DNA from: Tanypteryx hageni
Taxonomy: Eukaryota > Arthropoda > Insecta > Odonata > Petaluridae
Direction of reading: 5' to 3'
Assembly (NCBI GenBank): GCA_028673005.1
Contig: CM054113.1
Span: 205,955,504-206,019,503, forward strand
DNA: 64,000 bases
Shown: positions 9,551 to 20,610 of the stretch, one piece after another
Layout: each line of letters opens with the position of its first letter
Position numbering within the stretch: the first letter of the stretch is position 1
Notes under the pieces: model-generated
Databases searched by the model: none
Told to the model about the DNA's origin: nothing
Seen by the model: only the letters and a program-made list of their open reading frames with translations
Program-made: the position numbers and the translations under genes

Positions 9551-12500
9551 GTAGGTGCACTACATAATCATCAACATTTATGGTTTGATTTATGTTCTCT
9601 AATGGTTAATGTGTAATGTTTTCTACAAAATTTACATTTACAGTTTTGCTGGTTGTCCAGAAGCATCCATATGTAATGTTTATCGTGCTGTTCAAGCTGC
9701 CAAAGAGCTGAGCTCACTTGGTGTTGTTGTGGCCCATTGGTCTGGGTCTTTTCACCTCACCCCACATCCATTTGCATGGCCTGGTTTTGTCATGACTGCA
9801 GGGTTGTCATGGAACCCTGCCACACATTGGGTAAGAATATTTTCATAATGTACTGCATCTCTTTAACCCTTGACATATGGAGATCATTATGTTATCTCAT
9901 GCATTCCACTTATCAATAATGTTTGTGTGAAATCTTGCTCAATGCAGGAAATTTTAATATTTATAAGAATGGCTTTCTTAATTTCTAATATGTAAAAAAA
10001 ATCATATTTCGAAAATAATTATTTAATAAGCCTTTTTTAATATATTCTCGAAACACTCACAAAAATACATATTGTACATTAGTAATGGGCAATCAAAATA
10101 GGATAGTAAAGGGGTTTAACCAATGGGTCCAAAGCTTTGTTTGTTATTCACCAATTTTTTCTATCTTTAGGACTACTTGCATTATTCCTTGTCTGACCTT
10201 TTGGATGCTCATGTGTTCCGGGATTCAAGTCATGTTGTGGGTCGAACAGTTGTGGAGTTGGGTCATGCTGAGACATTTGTTGTGAGAGCGGGTAGAGGCC
10301 AATCAGGTGGAGATGTCTCAGACTTGCCTCCGAGAGAAGAAGGTGGAGGAGGTAGTAGTGGTGGAGGCTCTTCAACCTTGTACAGACTTTTAACTGACCC
10401 AGATGGTGTTGATCTTGAGAACTTGTCTGTGGATCTTTTTGGGGTATGTTCGCAAATTGATGCATTTATGGTGCTGATGGCTATTTTTTTACTCATATAA
10501 GGAAAGCTAAAAGTAGAGTCTCTTTAAACATAGTTTTATGCAGACATCTTAAATGCACAGTTTAGTTTATTCATTGCTCCTTTAAAAAGTGAGAAAAATT
10601 AAAACATTGAATGTAAAGGAATTAATGGCTCTGTGTTCAACTGTCAGATACCAATGAATGCAAAAATGTGATGTTTTTATAAAACTTATATGTGAAATCT
10701 TTCAGGCACAATGTACGTTATGAAAACAGAAGTCTCTTTCCTGACCTCTGTAATATTTTTAACTAACTGTGTCATCTGTTGGAATTATTTTCTACTTTGT
10801 CACGTTGTAGTGAGATATTTTTCATGTAAAACTGTTTAATGAATTATGTTTTGTAAAGGTTTTTGCCATTGCTATAGGTGGATGTTACAAGTGATAGAAA
10901 TGTTGTTATATTCATTAAAAATGCTATGAATTCTGTATATATAAAATATAATATAAAATGCAGTATAAAACTTTTTATACAAACTTAAAGGGATGCATTT
11001 TTATATGTTGTAAAAAAGAGGTTAATTATCATAACCAAACCACAAATAAAATGCCATAACTAGTTCATCATTTGCTTTTGACATTTTAAACTTTAATTTA
11101 GTCTCTCTCTAAAAGTAATTCTAGCTGTAGTTGATTATTCTGGTTATTGAAGCAATCTATATTATCAATCAAAATATCTACCTTTTCGGAGGGGACTAAA
11201 GTATACTTTCTCTGAATGAGCATTTTATATCAATACATTTTTTGTTAATCAAGTGCATATTGAAATTTTCATTATTTTTTAACTGGTCTCCCTTAAGGAA
11301 GTGAAACACTTAAAATTTTCTTATATTTTTTTCCAGCGTGTAACCAAGCACATAAAAAAGTGTCAGAATAATTTGTTCCGAGCAAAACTTAGCTGTGCAT
11401 TTGCTGAGATGGTGATTCAAGAGCTTCAGTTAGCTGCTGACCTCATGCTTACAGCTTGCAGGTAGTGGTCATATTCTAATTATAGTGTCTATGCTCGTAG
11501 GTTTTTTGCATGAAAACTGAAGTACATCCAGTCCCTGACTAACATGATAGATGCGTTCTTAAAAAAGTTTGTGTAAGGTGAAATCATGTTAGTCAGACCC
11601 AAATTTCTCATAAGAAATAATGTAAATAGGCGGGATGCATTCCAGCATTCTAACCTGATTGACATTTTAAATTTCATTCCTTTATTTTGACTATACTTTG
11701 GTTAATGCTTTGTGTTTTTAATTTGTTTACTAGCGAAAACCCATCAAAAATGATGGGATGATAATAGAAATCTAAAAATAGAAATTCGAGTTAGTGAAAA
11801 TTTTCTCCTGAAAAACAAATCAAATGAAAAACTTCTTTTTTAATTTCTCAAACTAAAACTTCCTTAATTGTTTTGTATTGTTTATTTTTGGCAAAACCCG
11901 TTTGAAGATTTAATGATTAGTGTAACAGCTGTTTTAAAACGACATTTTTTGTTAATGTGCGATCCTCGCCTGGTATTAATTTTCCATGATATGGTGTGTT
12001 GTGAACATGGACTCTTAAATTTTCATGATTTCTGCATTGTGTCAACTTTATGCATATCTAAGAAAGCATACAATAATGAGGATCTCGAGTTCAACAATTG
12101 GTTCTGTCGTCATGGGAACCTTTCACAAAAAATGTAATATTTTTATGAAATTTTGAATTTTTATGCCAAGTTTGAGTGATTTCGAACCGAAAGCAAAAGT
12201 CGACGAAAAGAATAAAAATCTTTATTTTCCTTTCAAATGGCTTTTATCCGAAGATCGTAGGTCAATTACTTCTAATTTAATTTTGCAAAAGGGAAAAAAC
12301 CTCCAGGATGAAAAATCAATTTCTACGGGTTATGTTATGGGGAATGTATCACCAGCCATGGACTCGAAGTCTGGACGTTTTTCGTAAATTTTTCTTTGTC
12401 AGAGCATTTTTACTTATGAGCAGACCATTTCCGCCAAATTTCATTGTTATATGTACATATTTGATCAAGTTATTCACCTTTTAATGTATTTTTACCACCA

Positions 12501-15500
12501 GTTATGCATGAATGGACAAACGAACCTGGGATTTTATTATATTTGGATGTACATTTCATACATGTAACTCATTTTTACAGAAAAGAAACAATGGTAATGC
12601 GGATGGTTAGTAGTGTTGCTTCATTAAGACCTGTATTACGAATGATATCATGTGTTCGTTCATTGTTTTTATAGTGCTTAACTACATCTAGTTTATGCTG
12701 TAGCGATACAACTTTTCTTGGTTTCTTACTCCCATCACCAATAAAATGTGAGCCATAAACTCCAGCATATTTTTCGATGTGATGATTGCCATTTTGAATC
12801 AGCTGTTCAACTGTTCACCATTTATTTAACATACGTTATTTAGAAGATTTGTAAAATGATAATTTTAAACAGCAAATAACTAAGAATTAAAAATTTTTGT
12901 TGTAATACATGATAATTTTTCAAAAGATAACAAAATTCTATCAATAGAAAATTACAAAAATGGTCAAAGGAAATTTTAAAATCATTCAAGTATGGTATTT
13001 TCCTGCATTGCAGTTTAAAAACCATGAAATTCCTTGCTTTCTGCATTAGACTCATTGAAAGTGTCAAATTCATCCTCTGAATCAGATGTTATGATTATGG
13101 GCTCATTGTCATCCTCAATAAATGAAGAGCAGATATAGATATCAAACAAACATTCAACATCTTTTGATATAAAATTAATTGGAAGGTTAATAATTATTAT
13201 GTTGTCATGACTACACCTACTCCCCGCTTTAACACTGTCCTGATTAACGCTGTTTCGCATTAACACTGAAAATAATTTAATACCTTTTTCCGAATTTCGC
13301 TCGCGCATTCCACATTAACGCTCTTCAAAATTTCTGGTGTAATTTATGAAGTCCACTGCACAGCGCCTCTGTCAGTATTTTCAGTTGCTTGATGGTTCTG
13401 TGTACACTTGTCGATGTTTTTATAGGTCAAAATATAGTGAACTTTGTTTAAATTATATTTTCCCTTTAAGTAAAAAGACCATGAGTGATAACCAATGGTC
13501 AGAGGAGATAAAGAGGAAAAACTTAAATCACGAGGTTAAATTAGAGGTTTTATGGCGACTAAAAGCTGGAGAGCGCCAACATTTGTTTGTTTTTTGTTTA
13601 TTGCTCCCTTTTCAATTGTTCAGCTTTTAAAAGTGTAATACAAAGATATTTTAATTCTTCCGTTATTTGATCTCATTCCATGTTCCTTTAATTATCAAGC
13701 ACATGTGATAATTCTTTCATGAATCGATATTTCTTTATCGAAACGTAGTAGGTTTCGATCATTTCAATATATGATTTTGTTTTTGTCTTATTGGTTGCCT
13801 TTTCATAATTGAACAGCGTCTTCAGTCATGATGCGTATATTATTAAGTTCCAATTTTCTTTGTTAATAAAATTGTGGCTGTATAGTGACTATTGCCTCAC
13901 CTTGTATATATATGTAGACGCAGTTATCTTCTTCTACTCTAATTCCTATTCCTTAATGTTCCTGTGTGATTTATTCAGTGTGAGATCAGCATATGTTCCA
14001 TAAAATGCATTCTGTTCTTCATTTATATTCATGTTTTACTGTTCAATTTTAAATATAATTGCAGTGCAAATGACCTATTCTATGCTATGTAATATGGTTA
14101 ACAAAGTATAATTTGGTGTATTATTTTTATAATACTGCCTATTTTCATTTCCATTAATAGAATCTCGAGAACGAATTAAATCTTATAACGTCATTTCTTA
14201 TGGAAGTATGTGTTCCAAATAACGCTGTTTCAGTTAGCGCTCGATTTTTCTGGCACCAATTAAGAGCGTTAATCAGGGAGTGGGTGTACTTAGCACTTTA
14301 TAAGATTTATTGACTGAAAAAGTGACTCAATGTAGATGGTGAATATACTCGTAGGTAAAAAATCTATTTTTAGTCGAAAAATCGTGGTCGACTTAGACAC
14401 GAGGTCTTATAGACCAGCATATACAGTAAGCATCTCGCAAGAATGGGCCAAACATGTCTAAGCTTGAAATTGATGGAAAGAAATTATCCTAAGATCCTAA
14501 GCAGACAGGCATTAGCTGTAAATTTGGGAATAATTTTGAAATGAGAATTTTTTCTTATTTCAAAATTATTTCTAACTATACAGCTAATGCTTGTCTGCCT
14601 AGGATCTAATTATAATTTCGCTCCATCAATTTCTAGCATGGCATCATTTGAGAGGGAAGGGTTTTCTTCAATGTATCTCTTGGAGGACATCTGTTGGGGC
14701 TGATTGCTACTAGCTTGGCTAGCCTGGACCCAACTAAGAAAAACACCCACATTCAGAAACGAGATAATTAATCTGCTACCATAGTTCAGTGGTAGAATAT
14801 CTGCCCAGCAAGTGAAAGACCCGGGTTCGATTCCCAGTCATAGGAGAATTTTTTCTTGCTTCAAAATTGTCTAAACTTGTTTCAGCTTTCTAGACCTTTC
14901 TCCCGATCGTAGAGAAGTCGTGGAGAAATCATGTTAAACCAAATGACCAATTGTGTTAATCGAAAATCGGCCCTACTTTAAAAACCGTGTTAAACCGAAA
15001 TCGTGTTGGTAGAATTCGTGTTAGTCAGGGATTGGGTGTACATCATTAGGCATATTTTACAAACTACATTCTCATAATTATTGGTTTTACAAAAACATAT
15101 CATCTCAAATTCCAGAGACATATTAATGAGGTATAATTATTTCTAAATGTCAAATATAATTTCACATAACTTTACAGCAGCTGTGTCAGTATCTTTTTCT
15201 TTCAAGCTTTAATAATGGATTGTAAGGTAACATTTATTGGTTGTAGCATGGATGAAAGGAAACAAAATTGAATTGCATTGCTTTCAGCTATTTAATTCAA
15301 GTCAAACCCTGATTCAGTGCCACCATTTGTCCATCACCAAAATTGTGTTGAAACGGAGGTGGTGCTAAATCGAGGTACAGTAAAACCCCAAAATTTGTGG
15401 ATATTACGTTCCCGAAAACACCACAAAAATGGTAGCAAAGGCCTTATGAGAAATGAGGGTTAGGTTAAGCATAAACCATAATTAGCAAAAAATATACCGA

Positions 15501-18242
15501 AAAAATATCTGTTGTATCACGTAAAAGGCAAAAAAATGCATGCATTAAATTTGGTGTCCACTACAAAATGAACCCCACGCCGAGTGTACCATTACGCTAC
15601 CGCTACGCTCAGCAGTATAATCATACCTTAAAAAGTTAAAATGAAGATATTGAAGCCATCTGCGAAAAATCCAATGATGACAAGGAAAGCGGTGATGATG
15701 GTGGTGGTTGATGGTGAAGCTATGATGATGATGTTGTTGATTGATGAAGGTGATTGCAGCGAACCATAATTTTTGATTTAACAAACTCCAGCTGATATGC
15801 CAAGGGTCTTATGGAATTAGAACCATACACTATTTTCAGTATAACAAAATTTTACATAATTAACACAATAAGCAAATACAAAGTTAACCATATGATTGAC
15901 TTGTCTCTTGGTCAAAGTCAGTTATATTACAGCAGATATAATTATGATAAGGTCTTCCAGCTGTTTGGTATATGTCCACTGGAACACCGAATATTATCTT
16001 CAAGCTGCTTGGAATCTTACTGCCCACTCGGAACACCAAAGTCAGCGATATCATGGAATGCTGAAACAGCTGATGAATCAGGGCTTCTGCTGTGTTGCCA
16101 TCCACACGCGAGCTGTCTTTCCTCTGGCTCCGCACGAGAGAGTGTAGATTACTACGTCAGTGGGAGAGGCTTTCAGTGGAGGGGAGGGGAATGACGTCAG
16201 GCGGGCCTTTTAAAAAGGTGTTTTGGGAACCATTTATGTTACTTCTTTGTTGTTCTTACATAAGAGAAGAAAAGAGGAAAATTTAGGAAGGTTAGGGGTA
16301 CCTATGGTATACAAAGCAGGCTGGTAATCACAGGGCGTGTCGTCCTGGGGCGTGGCTAGGGTTGCTACCTCTCCGGGAATTCCGGGATTCCCCTGGAATT
16401 AACTCACCTTAGATATGTCTCTCCCGGAATCAGGTAGAACTTGTCTGGGAGCCCAAATCTTTGTAATCATGTAATTTTCAGTTTTAATAGTCTTTTTGAC
16501 TTATATTACGTTGAGATTTTGGTAAAATCATTTTCTCTGATTCCAATGGAGCGATACTTAATGTATAATATACTCGTTATACAGGATCATGTTGATTACT
16601 ACCTCTGATGCACCACTAAAGGGTCGCCTGATTTTTATTACAATTTAAAACAATCAAGAAATATTCAACATTGTTTTCCATTTCTTTTCAAAAGCAAATG
16701 GAGTTGGTGGAGAATTAAAGAAATTGTGACGTTTGTGCTTTCAGTTCCAATATCCAATGCAGCCCGCGAACGTGTGTTCAGTGTCATTAATGAATTGTTG
16801 TGTAAAGTTCGAAACAATTTAAGTGTGGATCATGTCAAGTATACACCAATTTTAATTATGCTTGTAAAGATTTCCATGCTGTTTTACTATCAAAACCACA
16901 TATTATGGAGACTGCTATAAGTTGTTCAAAACACAAATTAAAATTAAATAGATGAATTATGGCTTTTTAAGTAATGCTATTTTTAAGAGTATGTTATTAT
17001 AATTTATAGAATAATGCTAAAACAAAGTTAAGGTTAAATATTCATGTTTTATAAAAAATAAATAAAACAAATTTTTATTTTCTCATTAGCTGTTTTTTAA
17101 CCTACAAGTAATCTTGCAATTAACTGCTCATATGGTGGATATTCCCCGGAATCAGCAATTTACAATGTGGCAACTATAACTTTAACATTAAAATAAAGAA
17201 ATTGATGGAATAAAGTGATCCGAAGATCCTATGCTGACAGGCATAAGCTGTAAAGTTGGGAATAATTTTTAAATGAGAAAAAAGTCTGCTTTGACCAGGA
17301 ATCGAACCCGAGTCTTCCACTTGCCGGGCAGATATTCTACGACTGAACTATTGTAGCAGATCAATTTTCTTGTTTCTGAGTGCGGATGTTTTCTTGGTTG
17401 GGACGGAACCAAATAAATACTTCTATAGCTTAACTTGATTTATGTAACTTATTTACAGTGAAATGTTCAACATTGAGTTTTAATGGTGCAAAATGACCAC
17501 CAATGTCGAAGCACCTAATAAAATATACTAATACGATGTGGAAATGATATATGATTTTCAATTGCTTTACATTAACATTTGCAGATATATTAATCTCATG
17601 CATTAAAATTTCTCAGTATGTTTAATTGGTCTTCTTTTTAGTGTTTTTAAGTAAATTGCTGGCAGAAATTGTGTATAGTAATTCTTATGAAATCTTTTAG
17701 GATTGGACGTACCCTTGTTGGTGTGGGCATAAACCCAAATAGCAATATGGGCTTATCCGTCATCAACCTAGGAGTGAGCAATCTTCCTCCAACATTCCGC
17801 ACAGATATTGCAAATAAGTAAGTTTTTGTCCCAGTTTAACTGAATATAGTAGTTTTCTGATTAATATAGAACCAGGTTTAATATAAAGTGAAAACTTCTG
17901 ATTAAATTATGGGACATCTTTATGCATAATTGGAGATTTATTGTTGAATTAATTCCATTAGAATTGTTCATTTTTGGAAGTAATGTGAAATGTTAGTCAT
18001 ATCTCTGTAACAAAATTTTGTCATCATTTTTGTAAAATATGTTTGATATGATATAAAATGTTTCCAGGCTCCTAGCCCATATCGAGCAATACCGTGGTAC
18101 ATGGCTTCAGAGGCACCTGCCTGCTGGTCTTCAAGGCTCCCTTCTTATCTTAACCACAGCACTTAGGCGCTTTGTTCCACATGACTCCTCTCTGAATCAA
18201 CACTCTTCTATTGATAGTTCCACGTCCCTGCAATCTTACTAG
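9462..18242 (+). CDS. Unidentified conserved-looking protein, C-terminal part, six exons
   Basis: Six exons (about 9462/9466-9550, 9644-9830, 10171-10443, 11337-11461, 17701-17817, 18068-18242) have GT/AG borders, join without a phase error and end in a stop, giving about 320 residues. Codon use and amino-acid composition look like a real protein, for example the segments VVVAHWSGSFHLTPHPFAW and NPATHWDYLHYSLSDLLD. A low-complexity Gly/Ser linker follows about residue 145. The later part is helical and basic (RVTKHIKKCQNNLFRAKL), then LVGVGINPNSNMGLSVINLG, and the protein ends with a Ser-rich tail. There is no signal peptide, clear membrane segment or catalytic motif. I could not name the family. 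Exon 1 begins mid-protein, so the N-terminal part lies upstream of 9.46 kb and was not found. Intron 4 (6.2 kb) is a transposon nest. Confidence 0.75.
9644..9830 (+). CDS. Unidentified gene, exon
   Basis: The acceptor is ACAG (9640-9643) and the donor GTAAGA (9831). It encodes AGCPEASICNVYRAVQAAKE through GLSWNPATHW and ends in phase 0. It is the most convincing exon of the gene because both splice sites are strong. Confidence 0.8.
10171..10443 (+). CDS. Unidentified gene, exon with Gly/Ser linker
   Basis: The acceptor is TCTTTAG and the donor GTATGT (10444); 91 codons, phase 0 to 0. It starts DYLHYSLSDLLDAHVFRD, continues with VVGRTVVELGHAETFVV, then carries a Gly/Ser-rich stretch (about 10335-10375) and ends LENLSVDLFG. 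Confidence 0.8.
11337..11461 (+). CDS. Unidentified gene, exon
   Basis: It lies between TTTTTTTCCAG and GTAGTG (11462). It encodes a basic, probably helical segment (RVTKHIKKCQNNLFRAKLSC) and EMVIQELQLAADLMLTAC. It ends in AG, which completes an Arg codon with the G at 17701. Confidence 0.75.
11730..12547 (-). mobile_element. Helitron-like nonautonomous element, copy 2
   Basis: The minus-strand 3' end is a perfect hairpin (CCCATCATTTTTGATGGG) followed by TTTTCGCTAG (to 11730) and then T. The 5' end is near 12547 (A|TCCAAATATAATAAAA). About 200 bases after the start the sequence is collinear with copy 3 at 34.0 kb (AATTTACGAAAAACGTCCAG). Open frames inside are not transposase. Confidence 0.65.
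12596..12745 (-). pseudogene. Tigger transposase N-terminal helix-turn-helix fragment
   Basis: The minus strand encodes KKPRKVVSLQHKLDVVKHYK and HDIIRNTGLNEATLLTIR, the first helix-turn-helix of Tigger/pogo transposases (typically KRK-x-LSLKDKLDII...TGIPESTLRTI). The reading is cut off near the Helitron-like insertion at 12547. It is non-functional. Confidence 0.75.
13015..13125 (-). pseudogene. Acidic C-terminal tail of a pogo-like transposase
   Basis: The minus frame reads IIITSDSEDEFDTFNES and ends KEFHGF before a stop at 13015-13017. The acidic run and GF-stop ending parallel the tails at 8226 and 24388. The family B element end at about 14432 would be the other end of the same element, now split by the Tigger-like insertion at 13214-14286. 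Confidence 0.45.
13214..14286. mobile_element. Tigger-like element, TA-flanked, nonautonomous
   Basis: The inverted ends CACCTACTCCC and GGGAGTGGGTG are flanked by TA (13212-13213, 14287-14288). Subterminal ATTAACGCT motifs occur at both ends. On the + strand 13480-13590 encodes MSDNQWSEEIKRKN and KLEVLWRLKAGERQ, the start of a Tigger transposase, after which homology is lost. It is a deletion derivative. Confidence 0.75.
14335..14432. mobile_element. Family B element end
   Basis: It contains GTCGACTTAGACACGAGG and ends CATATACAG before TA, similar to the right end of the element at 7494-9319. Also present is AATATACTCGTAGG, so the two ends may be joined here by deletion. Confidence 0.45.
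14467..14632. repeat. Inverted pair of SINE tails
   Basis: Two ~80 bp copies of the SINE tail (containing TACAGCTAATGC and TAGGATC) lie head to head and form a foldback. The same tail follows the tRNA-like head in the full SINE at 17198-17400 (read on the minus strand). Confidence 0.6.
14735..14880 (+). mobile_element. tRNA-derived SINE, copy 1
   Basis: A tRNA(Gly)-like body lies at about 14776-14846 with A box TAGTTCAGTGGTAGAAT and B box GGGTTCGATTCCC. The leader resembles that of the second copy (AGAAAAACACCCACATTCAG). The anticodon loop does not have U33 and the acceptor stem does not pair, so it is a SINE head and not a tRNA gene. It is followed by AATTTTTTCTTGCTTCAAAA, as in copy 2. Confidence 0.7.
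15041..16355. other. Intronic DNA with repeat pieces
   Basis: This is within intron 4 of the unidentified gene. A Tigger-type end (TACAGTAAAACCCC) is visible at about 15375, without a clear partner. CAT/GAT microsatellite-like stretches at about 15690-15750 produce His-rich open frames that are not genes. Confidence 0.4.
16358..17185 (+). mobile_element. hAT-like element remnant with transposase C-terminus
   Basis: The ends AGGGTTGCTACCTC (about 16359) and CAATGTGGCAACTAT (about 17164-17178) are imperfect inverted repeats, each next to a CCGGAAT motif. Bases 16726-16840 (+) encode LSVPISNAARERVFSV and KVRNNLSVDHVK, the hAT C-terminal dimerisation motif (usually PISNASCERVFS...RNRLS). No other part of the transposase remains. 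Confidence 0.65.
17198..17400 (-). mobile_element. tRNA-derived SINE, copy 2 (complete)
   Basis: On the minus strand: leader, tRNA-like body (about 17365-17285) with TAGTTCAGTCGTAGAAT and GGGTTCGATTCC, then a ~75 bp tail with TTTACAGCTTATGCCTGTCA and ending near CCATCAATTTC. It is the best copy for defining this SINE family in the window. Confidence 0.7.
17701..17817 (+). CDS. Unidentified gene, exon
   Basis: The acceptor is TCTTTTAG and the donor GTAAGT (17818). It encodes IGRTLVGVGINPNSNMGLSV and NLPPTFRTDIAN. The last codon is split AA|G across the intron. Confidence 0.75.
18068..18242 (+). CDS. Unidentified gene, terminal exon
   Basis: The acceptor is TTTCCAG. It encodes LLAHIEQYRGTWLQRHLPAG, then LLILTTALRRFVPHD and a Ser-rich tail ending LQSY, with stop TAG at 18240-18242. 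No polyadenylation site can be fixed; an AATAAA near 18917 lies in a small transposon. Confidence 0.75.
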
Positions 18243-18903
18243 GAGTATTCTGGTATAACTTTTACCAATGCAGAAGAATTCCAAAAACTAAACAAATTCC
18301 AACACTTGAAAAAATACATATATTTTTTGTTTGACTGTTGTTGTTGATGATAAAAGTTCATAGGCATAAATTTTTTTATAGATATTTGAATAATATTGCT
18401 GCAGGGCCTCACTTAATGCTTTTTTACAACTATATGAAATGAGTTACAAATTTATGTACATCAATTATTGTTATTTTAAAAAATTACCTTTTCTAAAAAT
18501 TAAAATTTTTATTATTATTAGTAATTTTGACTTCCTAAATTCTTTTGTGATGTCATGTGTTTGCATTGAATTATTAATGATTTGATTAAATATTGTTAAA
18601 AAGGTGCTAAATGTGGTGTTGCAATAGAAGCTTTGATATGCTGAGTGACTTCAAATGTTTTCAATATAAATTCTTTAAGTAGTTGTCTTGCTATGAATGA
18701 TATATTGCTTTAAATTTAATTCATGTTTTAGTTGTTAAATTATATTGTGCTCCTATTTGTTGGTATCACAGTGTTTATTACATTTATTGTGAAAATGTGT
18801 GAATGTTTGTTCTCGACTTGGATAAGATAGGATTGTTTCTTAATTTTACTCCATATTTAATTTCAAGCGAGAAAGTATGTAATGAGTGAATTATGTGCAA
18901 ATA

Positions 18904-19038
18904 CAGTAGACCATTTAATAAACGTTCTTTTTTGTAAATTAGGGAAATGTTTAATAAATTGAAGAAAAATTGCCAAGTGATACCTATTTTAACAATAGGG
19001 ATATCCCAGAATAAAATATTGTTTTGAAACATCTACTG
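18904..19038. mobile_element. Short TA-flanked MITE (Tigger-like ends)
   Basis: CAGTAGACCATTTAATAAACG at the start and ACATCTACTG at the end form short inverted repeats flanked by TA. It is 135 bp long and lies in the 3' flank of the unidentified gene. Confidence 0.55.
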
Positions 19039-19756
19039 TATATGCCAGAAACTAACAAAATTGTATTTCAACTATTTGGATGCAATTAGAGGGACATTGA
19101 TTTAAATGTTGGATAAAAACTCCAGTTGTGAACGTAATACACAGATTAAAGTATTTTTGCAATATGCTCAGTATACTCTATTATACTGGAATATTGCTGC
19201 TTGTTAGTACAATTGTTGGGAGCCTGCAAAACCACTACTTTTTTCCTTTGTAGTCAAACCTAATAGTTTACTACAGGAATTTAATTGTTAACTTATAATT
19301 TTCATGTTTCATATGATATTTTTCAGCTATTTAAGTTAATCTGGGAAATAGAAACTCAGTTTTTCTTTCCAAATTTTGACTTCTCATTTAAAGCTTGGTT
19401 CTTATCGGATTTTCTTAGAAAAATGTCATTTAAAGCTATTTTTGAGCTTTAGAATTCATTTCTTTAAGCTACATTGTTACAGGTAATGATACTTTAGCTA
19501 GTGATCTACTCACCAAAATCAACAAATGTAATTTGTTGATCATGAGCTTGTGAATTTTCCTAAACTATACATAATTATAACCATTCTCCCTCATAATTAT
19601 CCTGAATATAAGTAAATGAATAATATGTATGCCAGATATGCATCAATGGATCTTATCATTATTAATAGTTGGTTACCTTATACTACTATTATATTATGCT
19701 GTGCTTAATAAATTTCAAGTGCAAGGAGATTATCTGGTTAAGCATAGCCTTTAAAG

Positions 19757-20093
19757 CAGGGGTCGGGAAACTGGCCAGCAGACCACATGATGCCTCCGAG
19801 AGCACTTCATGCACCCTGCAAAACTAGGATGAAAAAGTGGTCGGTAAAATTTAACTGACAATTTCATATTTTTCAGTAAAATTATTGTCTCAAAACCTTT
19901 TCTGGTAATGTCTTAATGCTAATAAATTATTTATACTTGATTTTCGCTAATATGAAAACCCAGAATGTCTAGGTAACTTTTGATGTAAACGTTCACCTGG
20001 CCCACCGAAGCTCTCGTGACTTCCAATGCAGCCCTCCGAAGCATTCACAAGTACAAATGTGACCCGCCATGCAGAAAAGATTGCCGACCTCTG
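19757..20093. mobile_element. hAT MITE with perfect 8-bp target duplication
   Basis: The ends CAGGGGTCGGGAAAC and TTGCCGACCTCTG are inverted repeats. They are flanked by identical CTTTAAAG copies (19749-19756 and 20094-20101), the 8-bp duplication of hAT elements. It is 337 bp long with no coding. Related elements are at 58267-58513 and, more diverged, 27418-27732. Confidence 0.85.
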
Positions 20094-20610
20094 CTTTAAA
20101 GCATTACGTATTTCACCTAGTCTTCAATATATTATGATCATTATAATGAGGATCAGCTCTTATACTGTAAAAAGTCAGTGCTGAGGAAAATTTAGGTTGC
20201 ACTTACATAAACTGAAGATTTAGTGAAATAAATTTTCAATATTGAGCTCTTTTTATATAGTCATACATCACTGCTGCTTGTAGATGGGTAACTATTACAT
20301 CTTGCTGCATTTAAATGCAATCATCAAATGATTTGTTCACAAAGTATTTAACATACACTAATAATGTATTTAAATATTCTTTCTTATATTTTAGAAAGTT
20401 TAACATATCTGCTCTATTAAATTAGCATTTGTATAAGAAGTTATTTGTATATATCTAACCTTTTCATTCTTGGTGAGTTTTGATGGCATGTGAAAAGGAT
20501 TGAGAAAATCCCATTAGAAAACTTAAATGCCTATTCTTGATAAGCTTCATTATTTGCTGTCTCCTTTATCTTAACAAAAATATTGCTGATTTACCTTTTT
20601 CTTATGAATA

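Larger units (their letters stand above)
11525..15038. mobile_element. Tigger-like element with nested insertions
   Basis: The ends (CATCCAGTCCCTGACTAACA at 11525, and the reverse complement of GTTAGTCAGGGATTGGGTG ending at 15038) are imperfect inverted repeats flanked by TA (11523-11524 and 15039-15040). The 15.0 kb end sequence is also found at 42431-42580. The 3.5 kb span contains a Helitron-like element (11730-12547), another Tigger-like element (13214-14286), the end of a family B element (about 14432) and SINE pieces, so most of its length is later insertion. A Tigger helix-turn-helix fragment (12596-12745, minus) is probably its own remnant. Confidence 0.6.

Noticed and set aside
13346..13630. 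Host gene of 94 codons
   Set aside because: The C-terminal half is the start of a Tigger transposase inside a TA-flanked element; the N-terminal half is the element's 5' sequence.
14776..14846. Functional tRNA(Gly) gene
   Set aside because: The A and B boxes are good but the acceptor stem does not pair and position 33 is not U; the flanks match a SINE.
15545..15784. His-rich minus-strand open frame
   Set aside because: It arises from GATGATGATG-type simple sequence and has no splice or start context.
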